Position numbers and translations under genes: made by a program
Notes under the pieces: generated by a model
Seen by the model: the letters and a program-made list of their open reading frames with translations, nothing else
The model's database searches: none
Told to the model about the DNA's origin: nothing
In this document: piece by piece, positions 25,426 to 33,821 of the stretch
Position numbering within the stretch: the stretch's first letter is position 1
Layout: each line of letters begins with the position of its first letter
Assembly: GCA_963714255.1 (NCBI GenBank)
Contig: CAVQNU010000006.1
Location: 1-64,000, forward strand
Length of the DNA stretch: 64,000 bases
Origin: Rhodovastum sp963714255
GTDB taxonomy: Bacteria > Pseudomonadota > Alphaproteobacteria > Acetobacterales > Acetobacteraceae
Direction: 5' to 3'

Positions 25426-28066
25426 ACGCCACCACCCGCTCCTTCTGCCGCTCCCGCAGAAACTGAAAAAACTCCACCCCCTCCCGCAGCCGTCGTTTCA
25501 TCATCTGCGGGCTGCGCACCATCTCCCCCACGATCGAGGCAATCTTCGGCGCCCGGAAGTAAAAGCGCCGGTAGAACACCTCCACCAACTCGAAAATCTC
25601 CGTATGCGACAGATGCGGATAATGCAGCGGTGCGATCTGCACGCCGTGCTCGTCCACCAGTTCGGCGTGATCGGCGTCGAGCCAGCCGTTGTGCAGCGCC
25701 TGCCGGTGCAGGAACGTGCCCGGATAGGGCGCGGCCAGCGACACCTGCATCGTGTGCGGGTTCACTTCGGTGGCGAAGCGGATCGTTTCTTCGATGGTTT
25801 CCTTCGTCTCGCCCGGCAGGCCGAGGATGAAGGTGCCGTGGATCTTGATGCCGAGTTCGTGGCAGTCGCGGGTGAACCGCTTCGCCACCTCGATCCGCAT
25901 GCCTTTCTTGATGTTGTGCAATATCTGCTGGTTGCCGCTTTCGTAGCCCACCAGCAGCAGCCGCAGCCCGTTGTCGGCCAGCACCTTGAGCGTCTCACGC
26001 GGCACATTGGCCTTGGCGTTGCACGACCAGGTGACACCGAGGCGGCCCATTTCGCGCGCGATCGCCTCGGCGCGCGGCAGATTGTCGGTGAACGTGTCGT
26101 CGTCGAAGAACACTTCCCGCACCTGCGGGAACGCGGATTTCAGCAGCCTTATTTCCTCGGCCACATGGCCGGGACTGCGCACCCGGTAGCGGTGCCCGCC
26201 GACGGTCTGCGGCCATAGGCAGAAGGTGCAGTGGCTCTTGCAGCCCCGCCCGGTGTACAGCGAGACATAAGGGTGCATCAGATAGCCGATGAAATAATCC
26301 TCGATCCGCAGGTCGCGCTTATAGACCTCGGTGACGAAGGGCAGTTGGTCCATGTCTTCGAGAATGGCGCGGTCGGGGTTGTGGACGATCGCGCCGGTCG
26401 CGGTGCGGTAGCTGATACCGTCCACCCGCGCCCAGTCGCGCCCCTCGGCGATGTCGCGGATGGTGAAATCGAATTCGTTGCGCGCGACGAAATCGATCGG
26501 CGCGCCTTTCTGCAGGCTTTCCTCCGGCTGCACCGCCACCTTGGCGCCGACGAAGCCGATTTTCAGGGCCGGGTTGGCGTCTTTCAGCGCCTGCGCCACC
26601 TTCACGTCGGAAGGAAACGAGGGGGTCGAGGTGTGGATGACGCACAACTCCCGTCCGCGCGCGTCGGCCAGCACCGCATCGAGGCCGATGCGGGCGGGCG
26701 GCGCGTCGATCAGCCGGCTGCCCGGCACCAGCGCCGCGGGCTGGGCCAGCCAGGTCGGGAACCAGAAGCTTTTGATCTCGCGTTTCGCCTGGTAGCGCGA
26801 GCCGGCCCCGCCGTCGAACCCGTCAAAGCTCGGGGGCTGCAGGAACAAGGTTTTCATCATCGAGTTCGATCCCCCGAACACCCCGTAGGTGGGCGCCCGC
26901 TCCGCGGCGGTTTCGCCGGATATGGTTTGATGCTCGGGTTTTTCGAGCGCAGTGTGCAGCACCTGGCCGCGCCATTCAACCCGGTCGCTGGCAAAGCTGG
27001 CGACGAACACCGCCATGCTGAGCAGATCGCGCAGCGGCAGCAGCCAGACCGCAACCGGCACCGCCAGTCCGGATGGCACGAGGCCGAGACGCGTCTCCAG
27101 CGCCTTTGCCGCCGCCGCCCGCCCGGCCCAGACCAGGGCAAAAACCGCCAGCGCCCAGAGTGCCCCGCCTGACAGCGCCACCGCGAGCGCCGCCCAGCCC
27201 AGCGGGTGCTGGATCGCCGAGGCGGCGAATTCCGCCGGCACGATGGCCAGGATGGTGCGGGCCCAGCGCAATTCGTGGCGGAACAGCGCGTCCAGACCGG
27301 ACTCCGGCACGGTGGTGGCGCAGACCGTGGGCGCCAGCCGCACCGCCAGTCCTTGCGCGCGTACCAGGCGCCCGAGCACGTTGTCGTCGGCCAGCCGGTG
27401 CACCAGCGATGGCAGGCCGCCGGTCGCCGCCAGCGTCCGGCGCCGCAGCGCCATGGTGGCGCCCAGGCAGTCCTGCCGTCCCAGCACGCGCGATAGCAGC
27501 GCGCCGGGCAGGAAGGAATGAGTGATGGCGACGGCGCCCAGCCGCGCCGCAAGGCTGCGGTTGGCCGGCAATCCGGCGTAGAGGGTGGTTGCAAGCCCGG
27601 TGCCGGGCAGCGCCAGCGTGTCGGCGAGGCATGCCAGGTAGTCCGGCAGCGCATGCACGTCGCTGTCGGCGATCACCAGCACGTCGTGCTTCGCCGCCGG
27701 CAGCATGTTGATCAGATTGCCGATCTTGCGGTTCTTGCCGTGCTGCGTGGGGTCGATCACCAGGGCGATGTCGCACCACGGGAAGCGTGCCTGCAGCCGG
27801 CGCACCACGGCGATGGCGGGGTCGGCCGGGTCCTGCACGCCGCAGACCAGCTGAAAGCAGGGGTAGTCCTGGGTGCAAATGGTGGCGAGTGCCCGCTCCA
27901 GCAGCGGCTCGCCGCCGCAGAGCGGCTTCAGCACGCTGATGGGCGGGCGCGGCCCGGGCAATGGGTGCGCCCTTGCGACGAAATGGCGTGCGGCAAGCCA
28001 CCCGGCGGCGGCTTGGGCAAGCCCGGCCGCGGCAAGCGCCGCGGCAGTGAAAGCCAGCCAGTTCAT
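25424..28066 (-). CDS. hpnI-hpnJ: HpnI glycosyltransferase fused in frame to HpnJ radical SAM enzyme
   Basis: One frame of 880 residues covers two hopanoid enzymes usually encoded separately. Residues 1 to about 390 are HpnI, a membrane GT2/GT21-type transferase. It has an N-terminal helix, ISVLKPLCGGEP, the ADSDV acidic motif, HELRWARTI (the RxxRW-type site) and C-terminal membrane helices. Residues 404-880 are HpnJ, a B12-binding-type radical SAM protein with GRGCKSHCTFCLWPQ (CX3CX2C). HpnJ is known to convert the ribose-type side chain to the cyclitol ether. Met-Met at 403-404 (26860 and 26857) with GGGGGA upstream could still start a separate HpnJ. No stop lies between the two. Confidence 0.9.
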   Translation of the reverse strand: MNWLAFTAAALAAAGLAQAAAGWLAARHFVARAHPLPGPRPPISVLKPLCGGEPLLERALATICTQDYPCFQLVCGVQDPADPAIAVVRRLQARFPWCDIALVIDPTQHGKNRKIGNLINMLPAAKHDVLVIADSDVHALPDYLACLADTLALPGTGLATTLYAGLPANRSLAARLGAVAITHSFLPGALLSRVLGRQDCLGATMALRRRTLAATGGLPSLVHRLADDNVLGRLVRAQGLAVRLAPTVCATTVPESGLDALFRHELRWARTILAIVPAEFAASAIQHPLGWAALAVALSGGALWALAVFALVWAGRAAAAKALETRLGLVPSGLAVPVAVWLLPLRDLLSMAVFVASFASDRVEWRGQVLHTALEKPEHQTISGETAAERAPTYGVFGGSNSMMKTLFLQPPSFDGFDGGAGSRYQAKREIKSFWFPTWLAQPAALVPGSRLIDAPPARIGLDAVLADARGRELCVIHTSTPSFPSDVKVAQALKDANPALKIGFVGAKVAVQPEESLQKGAPIDFVARNEFDFTIRDIAEGRDWARVDGISYRTATGAIVHNPDRAILEDMDQLPFVTEVYKRDLRIEDYFIGYLMHPYVSLYTGRGCKSHCTFCLWPQTVGGHRYRVRSPGHVAEEIRLLKSAFPQVREVFFDDDTFTDNLPRAEAIAREMGRLGVTWSCNAKANVPRETLKVLADNGLRLLLVGYESGNQQILHNIKKGMRIEVAKRFTRDCHELGIKIHGTFILGLPGETKETIEETIRFATEVNPHTMQVSLAAPYPGTFLHRQALHNGWLDADHAELVDEHGVQIAPLHYPHLSHTEIFELVEVFYRRFYFRAPKIASIVGEMVRSPQMMKRRLREGVEFFQFLRERQKERVVA

Positions 28067-28070
28067 CGTG

Positions 28071-28724
28071 CTAGTCCGTCTGCCCCGCTGCCAGCCTCGC
28101 TACCTTGTCCCGCAGGGAGGCGATCAGCTTCCCCGCGTCGCCGCCGCCCAGCAGGGCGCGGAAATCCGAGCGCTGCACCGCCACCCGGCTGATCGAACCG
28201 TTCAGCAGCACGTCGATGATCTTCCAGCCGCCATCGCCACGGTGCATCACGTAGTCCAGTTTCAGAATATCGCCGTTCTGCAGCAGCAGTTTGGTCTGCA
28301 CCACCTCGTCGCTGCCGGCGCGGCGGGTCTCCGGCAGGATGTCGAAACGCTCGCCGTTGTAGTCGTCGAAATTGGCGACATAGCTGGCCACCGTGAACTG
28401 GGTGAACACGTCCAGCAGTTCGGCCTGCGCGTCGGGTGGGAACCCGGCGAATCGCGGCCCCACCGAGCTGCCCAGGATACGCGGCAGGTCGAACGCCGCC
28501 AGCACCACCGGCGTAAGCATTTGCATCCTTTGCGCGAAGCTGGCGCTGTGCCCCGCGTGCATGACGGCCAGAATGCCTTGGTCGAGCGCCTCGACGGGCG
28601 CGAAGGAAACCGGCGCGAAAGAAACCGGCGCGAAGGAACGTTCACCTGCTCGCGCGCCGGCTGCCGCAATTGCGGCGGCCGGTGCGGCCAGCGCCAGGGA
28701 GAGCAGCCGCCGTCGGCTGGTCAC
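28071..28724 (-). CDS. hpnM: Hopanoid-associated MlaC/Ttg2D-type protein HpnM
   Basis: The product has 217 residues and is a periplasmic lipid-binding protein of the MlaC family as found with hopanoid genes. The signal region has TSRRRLLSLALAAPAAAIAA and a twin-Arg-like start. The mature protein shows FTVASYVANFDDYNGERFDI and GWKIIDVLLNGSISRVAVQRSDF, typical of the family. I chose GTG 28724 because upstream in-frame sequence is not protein-like. Just after the signal peptide the pentapeptide SFAPV is repeated three times. The gene ends four bases before hpnI-hpnJ, so they form one operon. Confidence 0.85.
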   Translation of the reverse strand: MTSRRRLLSLALAAPAAAIAAAGARAGERSFAPVSFAPVSFAPVEALDQGILAVMHAGHSASFAQRMQMLTPVVLAAFDLPRILGSSVGPRFAGFPPDAQAELLDVFTQFTVASYVANFDDYNGERFDILPETRRAGSDEVVQTKLLLQNGDILKLDYVMHRGDGGWKIIDVLLNGSISRVAVQRSDFRALLGGGDAGKLIASLRDKVARLAAGQTD

Positions 28725-29184
28725 GTTCAGCCCGCCAGATCCAGTGCGGCCGCCGCACACCCACCCGCAGGACGGGGCGTTGCCACAGCTTGGGCTCGGC
28801 ACAGAGCCACCGGCACATCCAACGTCGTCACGGGGCGTGGTTCCTTTCGGCAGGGTCAGACCTGTGGCGGAATTGCCACGATCCGGACAAGACATGGCGT
28901 ACGGCCCGGGGCAGGGAACCACACCCCCGGAGGTCGGGAGCCCAGGAACCACCGGCTGGAACATGGCACCTGTGCCACATTACCGATCACCCTACTCCGG
29001 TTCAGCATCGCATGCCATACGCGGCCGGAAGCACCCTCATAACGCCAAGTCTACCGCCCGCGCTGCCCGAGCGATTGGCCCAAAACAAGCCCTGGCCGTT
29101 GCGCGCGGCTTGCCCCTTCGAAGGACAGCCGCAGGACGACCACGCCGCCCCGGCCGCCCCGGCTCGCCCCTACGGATCGGAGTT
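28725..29184. other. 460-bp gap upstream of hpnM with nested inverted repeats
   Basis: No gene is recognised. GGGGCGTGGTTCC (28832) pairs with GGAACCACACCCCC (28915). Inside lies the hairpin GTGGC-GGAATT-GCCAC (28864-28879), and TGGCAC-CT-GTGCCA lies near 28964. A further GGAACCACC is at 28945. A structured leader RNA or regulator sites for hpnM are possible. I cannot assign it to a known riboswitch class. Confidence 0.5.
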
Positions 29185-29781
29185 CTATTGCACTTCCTGG
29201 TCAGGCGACGTGCACAGGTCGAGGTCGCGAAGCACGCGCCTGTTGCCGCCCGCGAAAATAGCCCGCAGGTCGTACAGGCATTGTTCGCCCGGCGGCAGGG
29301 CGATGCGGCGCTCGTCGCCGGGCGCAATCGGCTTGCCGCCCAGGTCGTTGGTCCGTGTTTTGTCCGAGCCCTTCGCGCGCAGGGCGATCGACGTGATGGG
29401 CGCCGTGCCGCGGTTCAGCACCCTGAACGATTTGGCCGCGGCAGAGCCCGGCTCGCCGACCACGAAGTCTTCGATTTTGCAGACGTTTACCCGCCGTTGC
29501 ACGTATTCGGGGCCGTCGGCGAACACGGCGCGCAGATCGTAGATGCAGTTTCCATCGGCGGGCGCGCGAATGGCAGCCTTGGCGCCCGGCGCCAGGCCCT
29601 TGCCGTCCAGCCGGTCGCCGCCCCAGTTGGTCCGGCCGGCCGGGGTGGCAAAGAACTCCTTGATCGCAGCGCTGTTGCGATTCACCAGGTTGAACGACGG
29701 ATTGGGGGCCGCTGACTGCGCGAACGCCGCGCCGGGCAACAGCAGGGAGAAGGCCAACAGAGTGGCACGCAGGATCAGCAT
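29185..29781 (-). CDS. Exported protein with an internal duplication, unknown function
   Basis: The product has 198 residues with a clean signal peptide ending GAAFAQ. The mature part is two copies of a domain of about 85 residues. Each has a VNR/LNRG strand, a GG-x-L/I-APG segment and CIYDLRAVFADG or CLYDLRAIFAGG, followed by a terminal DxC or VNVC. Each unit has two cysteines, so each may hold one disulfide. I do not recognise the family. It precedes the hopanoid operon on the same strand, but a 460-bp gap separates them. Confidence 0.65.
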   Translation of the reverse strand: MLILRATLLAFSLLLPGAAFAQSAAPNPSFNLVNRNSAAIKEFFATPAGRTNWGGDRLDGKGLAPGAKAAIRAPADGNCIYDLRAVFADGPEYVQRRVNVCKIEDFVVGEPGSAAAKSFRVLNRGTAPITSIALRAKGSDKTRTNDLGGKPIAPGDERRIALPPGEQCLYDLRAIFAGGNRRVLRDLDLCTSPDQEVQ

Positions 29782-29812
29782 TCCGGCCTCCGCTTCAGGG
29801 TGGCAGACAAAT

Positions 29813-30868
29813 TTACCATCGGCCGAGCCCGGCCCGGCGGGCCCGCGCCGCGACGTTGAGAGTCCAAAACAGTTGCGGCAACAACAAGGCGATCGGCAGC
29901 AGCGGCTTGACCGGCGTGGGCGCGGCGATGAAGCCCAGGCAGGCCAGCCCGCCCAGCGCCGCGAACCCCCAATGCAGCAGCGCGATCGCCCGCGCGTCCA
30001 TGCCCGCGCGCTGCGCCACCTGATACAGATGGCCCCGATGCGCCTGGGTGAGACGCTCGCCGGCCAGCGCCCGGCGCACCAGGGTGAAGGCCACGTCGTA
30101 CAGCACCCCCGACAGCAGCATCGGCACGATCAGAAACGACATCTCCACCGATTGGAACCGGCTGGCGGCCACCCCGAGCACGGCCAGCACAAACCCGCAG
30201 AACTGGCTGCCCACGTCACCCATGAAGATGCGCGCGCGGGGAAAATTGAACGGCAGGAAGCCGGCGATGCCGGCGGCCAGCAACAGAGAAGCGAAATAGA
30301 CGAACCAGCCGCCCTGCATGCCGGCGATCAACGCCAGGAAGGCACAGGCAACCAACGCGGTGCCGGACGCCAGCCCGTTCAGCCCGTCGATGAAATTCAT
30401 CGCATTGGTGGCGAACAGGATCCAGGCGACGGTGACCGCCGCGCCCGCCGGCCAGCCGATGTCCACCGCGCCGATCACCGGTATGCGGAACACCTCGACA
30501 TACAGCCCGCTGCCCACCGCGGCCATCGCCGCGCCGACCTGGGCGGCCAGCTTCACGGTGAACGGCCAGTCGCGCAGGTCGTCGATGAAGCCGACCGCGG
30601 CAATGGCGATCGACGCCAGGATAACCCCGCGGAAATACGGATCGGCCAGCCGAGAGAACGAGGCGAACCCGTACAGCACGGAAATGCCGAGCAGGAACGC
30701 CACCACGATGCCCAGCCCGCCGCCGCGCGGCGTCGGCACGGCGTGCGCGGAGCGGCCGTTCGGCATATCCATCACCCGCGCATTGATCATGGCGCGCACC
30801 ACCACCGCCGAGACCAGGGCGATGCCGGCGGCGAAGGCGAGGTGGCGGAGCAGGGCCGCGAGGGTCAT
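29813..30868 (-). CDS. Undecaprenyl-phosphate sugar-1-phosphate transferase (WecA/WbpL type)
   Basis: This is an integral membrane enzyme of 351 residues with about ten hydrophobic helices. It belongs to the PNPT family that starts lipid-linked polysaccharide synthesis by moving a HexNAc-1-phosphate to undecaprenyl phosphate. Motifs are PTPRGGGLG near the N-terminus, AAVGFIDDLRDW, NAMNFIDGLNGLASG and FPRARIFMGDVGSQF. A cytoplasmic HRGHLYQ loop lies near the C-terminus. The nearby dehydratase and aminotransferase fit a role in O-antigen or exopolysaccharide. Confidence 0.88.
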   Translation of the reverse strand: MTLAALLRHLAFAAGIALVSAVVVRAMINARVMDMPNGRSAHAVPTPRGGGLGIVVAFLLGISVLYGFASFSRLADPYFRGVILASIAIAAVGFIDDLRDWPFTVKLAAQVGAAMAAVGSGLYVEVFRIPVIGAVDIGWPAGAAVTVAWILFATNAMNFIDGLNGLASGTALVACAFLALIAGMQGGWFVYFASLLLAAGIAGFLPFNFPRARIFMGDVGSQFCGFVLAVLGVAASRFQSVEMSFLIVPMLLSGVLYDVAFTLVRRALAGERLTQAHRGHLYQVAQRAGMDARAIALLHWGFAALGGLACLGFIAAPTPVKPLLPIALLLPQLFWTLNVAARARRAGLGRW

Positions 30869-30895
30869 CGCGCCACCCCGGCGGGCCGGGCTTGC

Positions 30896-31600
30896 CTAAA
30901 CCGCAGGGGCCGCACTTTCCATCTGACGGATGACCTCCAGCGCCCGCGCGGCGGGGTCGGGTCGGGCGATGATCGGCCGTCCGACGACCAGATAATCGGC
31001 GCCGGCGGCAATAGCCTGGACGGGCGTGGCCGAGCGCTTGTGATCGTCCAGCGGATCGCCTTCCGGCCGCACCCCCGGGGTGGCGACCAGCAGGCTGCCG
31101 GCGCCGGCAATGCGGCGGATTTCATCCGGGTTGTCGTGCGGCGCGGCGATGATCCCGTCGCAGCCGTATTCCACCGCCTTGCTGACCCGCAGATGCACCA
31201 GGTCGCGGGCACCCAGCCGGTAGCCCATGTCATGCAGATCGGCATCGCTCAGGCTGGTCAGCACGGTGACCGCCAGGATTTTGATGTCGCTGCCCCGCTT
31301 TCCCCGCACGGCGGCGCGGATGATGTCGCCATTGCCGTGGACGGTGACGCAAGCAACCCCCCGGTCGGCCGCGCGGGCGACGCCTTCCTCGACGGTCTGG
31401 CCGATGTCGAACATTTTCGCATCCAGAAACACCCGCTTGTTCCTGGCGATCAATTCGGCGATCAGGCCATCCACCCCCTCAGCGAAGGCGAGCCAAAGCC
31501 CGATCTTGAAGAACGAGACAATGCCGTCGAGCCGTTCGACCAGGGCGCGGGCCTGGCGGATCTCCGGCACGTCCAGGGCGACGATCAACCGGTCCGCCAT
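30896..31600 (-). CDS. pyrF: Orotidine 5'-phosphate decarboxylase
   Basis: The product has 234 residues and carries out the last step of UMP synthesis. The catalytic array is visible as VFLDAKMFDIGQTV (D-x-K-x-x-D). The phosphate-binding VATPGVRPEG and VVGRPIIARPDP are at the C-terminus. The frame is open far upstream, but similarity starts at MADRLIVALDVPE, so I chose ATG 31600. It precedes the sugar transferase gene with a 27-base gap. Confidence 0.93.
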   Translation of the reverse strand: MADRLIVALDVPEIRQARALVERLDGIVSFFKIGLWLAFAEGVDGLIAELIARNKRVFLDAKMFDIGQTVEEGVARAADRGVACVTVHGNGDIIRAAVRGKRGSDIKILAVTVLTSLSDADLHDMGYRLGARDLVHLRVSKAVEYGCDGIIAAPHDNPDEIRRIAGAGSLLVATPGVRPEGDPLDDHKRSATPVQAIAAGADYLVVGRPIIARPDPAARALEVIRQMESAAPAV

Positions 31601-31742
31601 GCGCGGCGGGATGTCGCGGCGGTGCGGCGCGTCGGAACCTGGCAGGTTTACGCCGGATGCAGGGTTGCCCACGGGATGGCTCACTCGCGCGGTGGTTGGG
31701 CGTGCTTCTAGGCTCGGGGGGCGCGGGGCGGCAACCCGCAAG

Positions 31743-31855
31743 TAAGGAAGGCCAGGGCTCTGCCCTGGACCCGCAAGGGTGGCCACTGCCCCGTCGCGCC
31801 GAAAGGCGCGCTGCGCGCTGGGGCGGGTCCAGGGCAGAGCCCTGGCCTTCCTTAC
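31743..31855. repeat. Palindromic repeat, copy b (between pyrF and the dehydratase gene)
   Basis: Both outer arms (GGCCAGGGCTCTGCCCTGG and partner) are present, with a short inner part containing GGCCACTGCCCC and an extra GGCGCGCTGCGCGC palindrome. The long central stem is missing. It lies between divergent genes, so it is not purely a terminator here. Confidence 0.85.
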
Positions 31856-31903
31856 TTTCCCGCCGAAGATGACCCGCCGCAGCCAATGCAGTATGACCGC
31901 CCC

Positions 31904-33811
31904 ATGGCCGCGCGACCCGCCCTCATTCGAATCGCCCTCAACGTCGGGGTAGACGCCGTGCTGGCGGGTGCCGCGGTGCCCGCGGCAAGCTGGCTCGCCG
32001 ACCCGGCCGCCGATCCGGTCGGCCCGCTCTGGACCATCGCCTGGGGCGCCGCGGCGCTGCTGCTGGCCGGGCTGCCGTTCCGCCTGTCCACACAATACTG
32101 GCGGTTCGCCGGCGCGGGCGACCTGCTGGGCGTCGCCGCCGCGTCGATCGCGGCCGCGGCCATTTTCCCGGTGGCCCTGCACGCGGCGGGCCTCGGGTTT
32201 CCCAGCCCCGCCTTTCCGGCGCTGCACGCCATGGTGCTCATGGTGCTGCTGGCGGTGCCGCGAATCGCCTACCGGCTGACGCAGGAGAGCCATGCGCCAG
32301 AGGACGGACCGGCGGCGCAACCCGTGCTTCTGGTGGGCGCCGGGGAAGCCTCCGATCTGTTCATCCGCGCGCTGGCCACCGAGCGGCAAAAGCCGTTCCG
32401 GGTGATCGGGCTGCTGTCATTGGGCAAGGCGCAGACTGGGCGCCGCATCGGCGGCCTGCCGATTCTAGGCAGTATCGACGATGCGGCGAGCGTGCTCGCC
32501 GGGCTGCGCGCGGCGGGCGGGCTGCCCGGCGTGCTGGTGGTGACCGATGCCGATCTGGCCGGCGAGCGCCTGGCCGCCCTGATGGAAGTCGCCGATCACG
32601 AAGGCATCCGGGTCGCCCGGGCGCCGCGGCTGACCGCGCTTGATACCGCGGCCGCGGCCGGCGCCAGGCTGGAACTGCGGCCGGTCGCCATCGAGGATTT
32701 GCTGAACCGCCCACAGGTGCCGCTCGACCGCGAGGGCATGGCGCGGCTGGTGCAGGGACGGCGCGTGCTGGTAACCGGCGCGGGCGGCACCATCGGCAGC
32801 GAACTGGCGCGCCAGGTGGCGGCGCTCGGGCCGGAAAAGCTGGTGCTGCTGGACAATGGCGAGTTCGCGCTCTGGCAGATCGACATCGAACTGGCCGAAC
32901 TGCATCCCTCCGTGCCCCGCCGCGCCGTGCTGGCCGATATCCGCGACGCGGCGCGGCTGCGCCTGCTGATGGAGGAGCTTCGCCCTGAGCTGGTGTTCCA
33001 TGCCGCGGCGCTGAAGCACGTGCCGATGGTGGAGGCGAACCCGCTGGAGGGCTTGCTGACCAATGCCGCCGGCACCTGCCACGTGGCCGATGCGGCGCGC
33101 GTCGCCGGGGTGCGGGCGATGGTGCTGATCTCCACCGACAAGGCGGTGAACCCGTCGTCGCTGATGGGCGCCTCCAAGCGGCTGGCCGAAATGTACTGCC
33201 AGGGGCTCGACATTGCCGCGCGCGGCCCGGGTGGCGGCATGCGCTGCATCACCGTGCGGTTCGGCAATGTGCTGGGCAGCACCGGCAGCGTGGTGCCGCT
33301 GTTCCAGCGCCAGCTCGCCCGTGGCGGGCCGCTGACCGTGACGCATCCCGACATGCGCCGCTATTTCATGACCGTGCGCGAGGCGGTCGGTCTGGTGCTG
33401 CAGGCCAGCGTGGTCGGCTGCAGCGACGCGGCGCCGCCCGATGGAGGGATTTTCGTGCTCGACATGGGCGAGCCGGTGAAGATTGTCGATCTCGCCCGGC
33501 AGATGATCCGGCTGGCCGGGCTGCGGCCCGACGAGGACGTGGAAATCCGCTTCACCGGGCTGCGCCCCGGCGAGAAACTGTTCGAGGAGCTGTTCCATGG
33601 CCGCGAGCCGCCGACGCCCACCGAGCATCCCGGATTGCTGATGGCCAGCCCGCGCACCGCCGATCCGGCCATTGTCGGGCGCGCCATCGACGAGATCGCC
33701 GGCGCCTGCCGGGGCGGCAATGTGCGGCTGGCGCTTGCCCTGCTCGGCCGCATCGTGCCGGAGCTGCAGCACAATCCGGACGGGCAGGTGGCCGGGGAGA
33801 GCCGCGCATGA
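31904..33811 (+). CDS. Membrane nucleotide-sugar 4,6-dehydratase (WbpM/CapD type)
   Basis: The product has about 635 residues. Four N-terminal membrane helices and a CoA-binding-like domain (QPVLLVGAGEASDLFIRAL) come first. The catalytic SDR domain follows with VTGAGGTIGSELARQ, VFHAAALKHVPMVE and ISTDKAVNPSSLMGASKRLAE, where M/K stand in for the usual Tyr-Lys pair as in WbpM. It converts UDP-GlcNAc-type sugars to 4-keto-6-deoxy forms for surface polysaccharide. ATG 31904 gives MAARPALIRI, and ATG 31886 is an alternative. The DegT gene follows after 10 bases. Confidence 0.9.
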   Translation: MAARPALIRIALNVGVDAVLAGAAVPAASWLADPAADPVGPLWTIAWGAAALLLAGLPFRLSTQYWRFAGAGDLLGVAAASIAAAAIFPVALHAAGLGFPSPAFPALHAMVLMVLLAVPRIAYRLTQESHAPEDGPAAQPVLLVGAGEASDLFIRALATERQKPFRVIGLLSLGKAQTGRRIGGLPILGSIDDAASVLAGLRAAGGLPGVLVVTDADLAGERLAALMEVADHEGIRVARAPRLTALDTAAAAGARLELRPVAIEDLLNRPQVPLDREGMARLVQGRRVLVTGAGGTIGSELARQVAALGPEKLVLLDNGEFALWQIDIELAELHPSVPRRAVLADIRDAARLRLLMEELRPELVFHAAALKHVPMVEANPLEGLLTNAAGTCHVADAARVAGVRAMVLISTDKAVNPSSLMGASKRLAEMYCQGLDIAARGPGGGMRCITVRFGNVLGSTGSVVPLFQRQLARGGPLTVTHPDMRRYFMTVREAVGLVLQASVVGCSDAAPPDGGIFVLDMGEPVKIVDLARQMIRLAGLRPDEDVEIRFTGLRPGEKLFEELFHGREPPTPTEHPGLLMASPRTADPAIVGRAIDEIAGACRGGNVRLALALLGRIVPELQHNPDGQVAGESRA

Positions 33812-33821
33812 GGATGTCGCC

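Noticed and set aside
28725..29184. Cobalamin riboswitch upstream of the hopanoid operon
   Set aside because: HpnJ looks B12-linked and the gap has hairpins, but I could not find a convincing B12 box or the conserved core on either strand.
30896..32389. A long minus-strand protein including pyrF and extending to 32389
   Set aside because: The part beyond 31600 passes through a palindromic repeat and runs antisense to the dehydratase gene. Only the pyrF segment shows family similarity.
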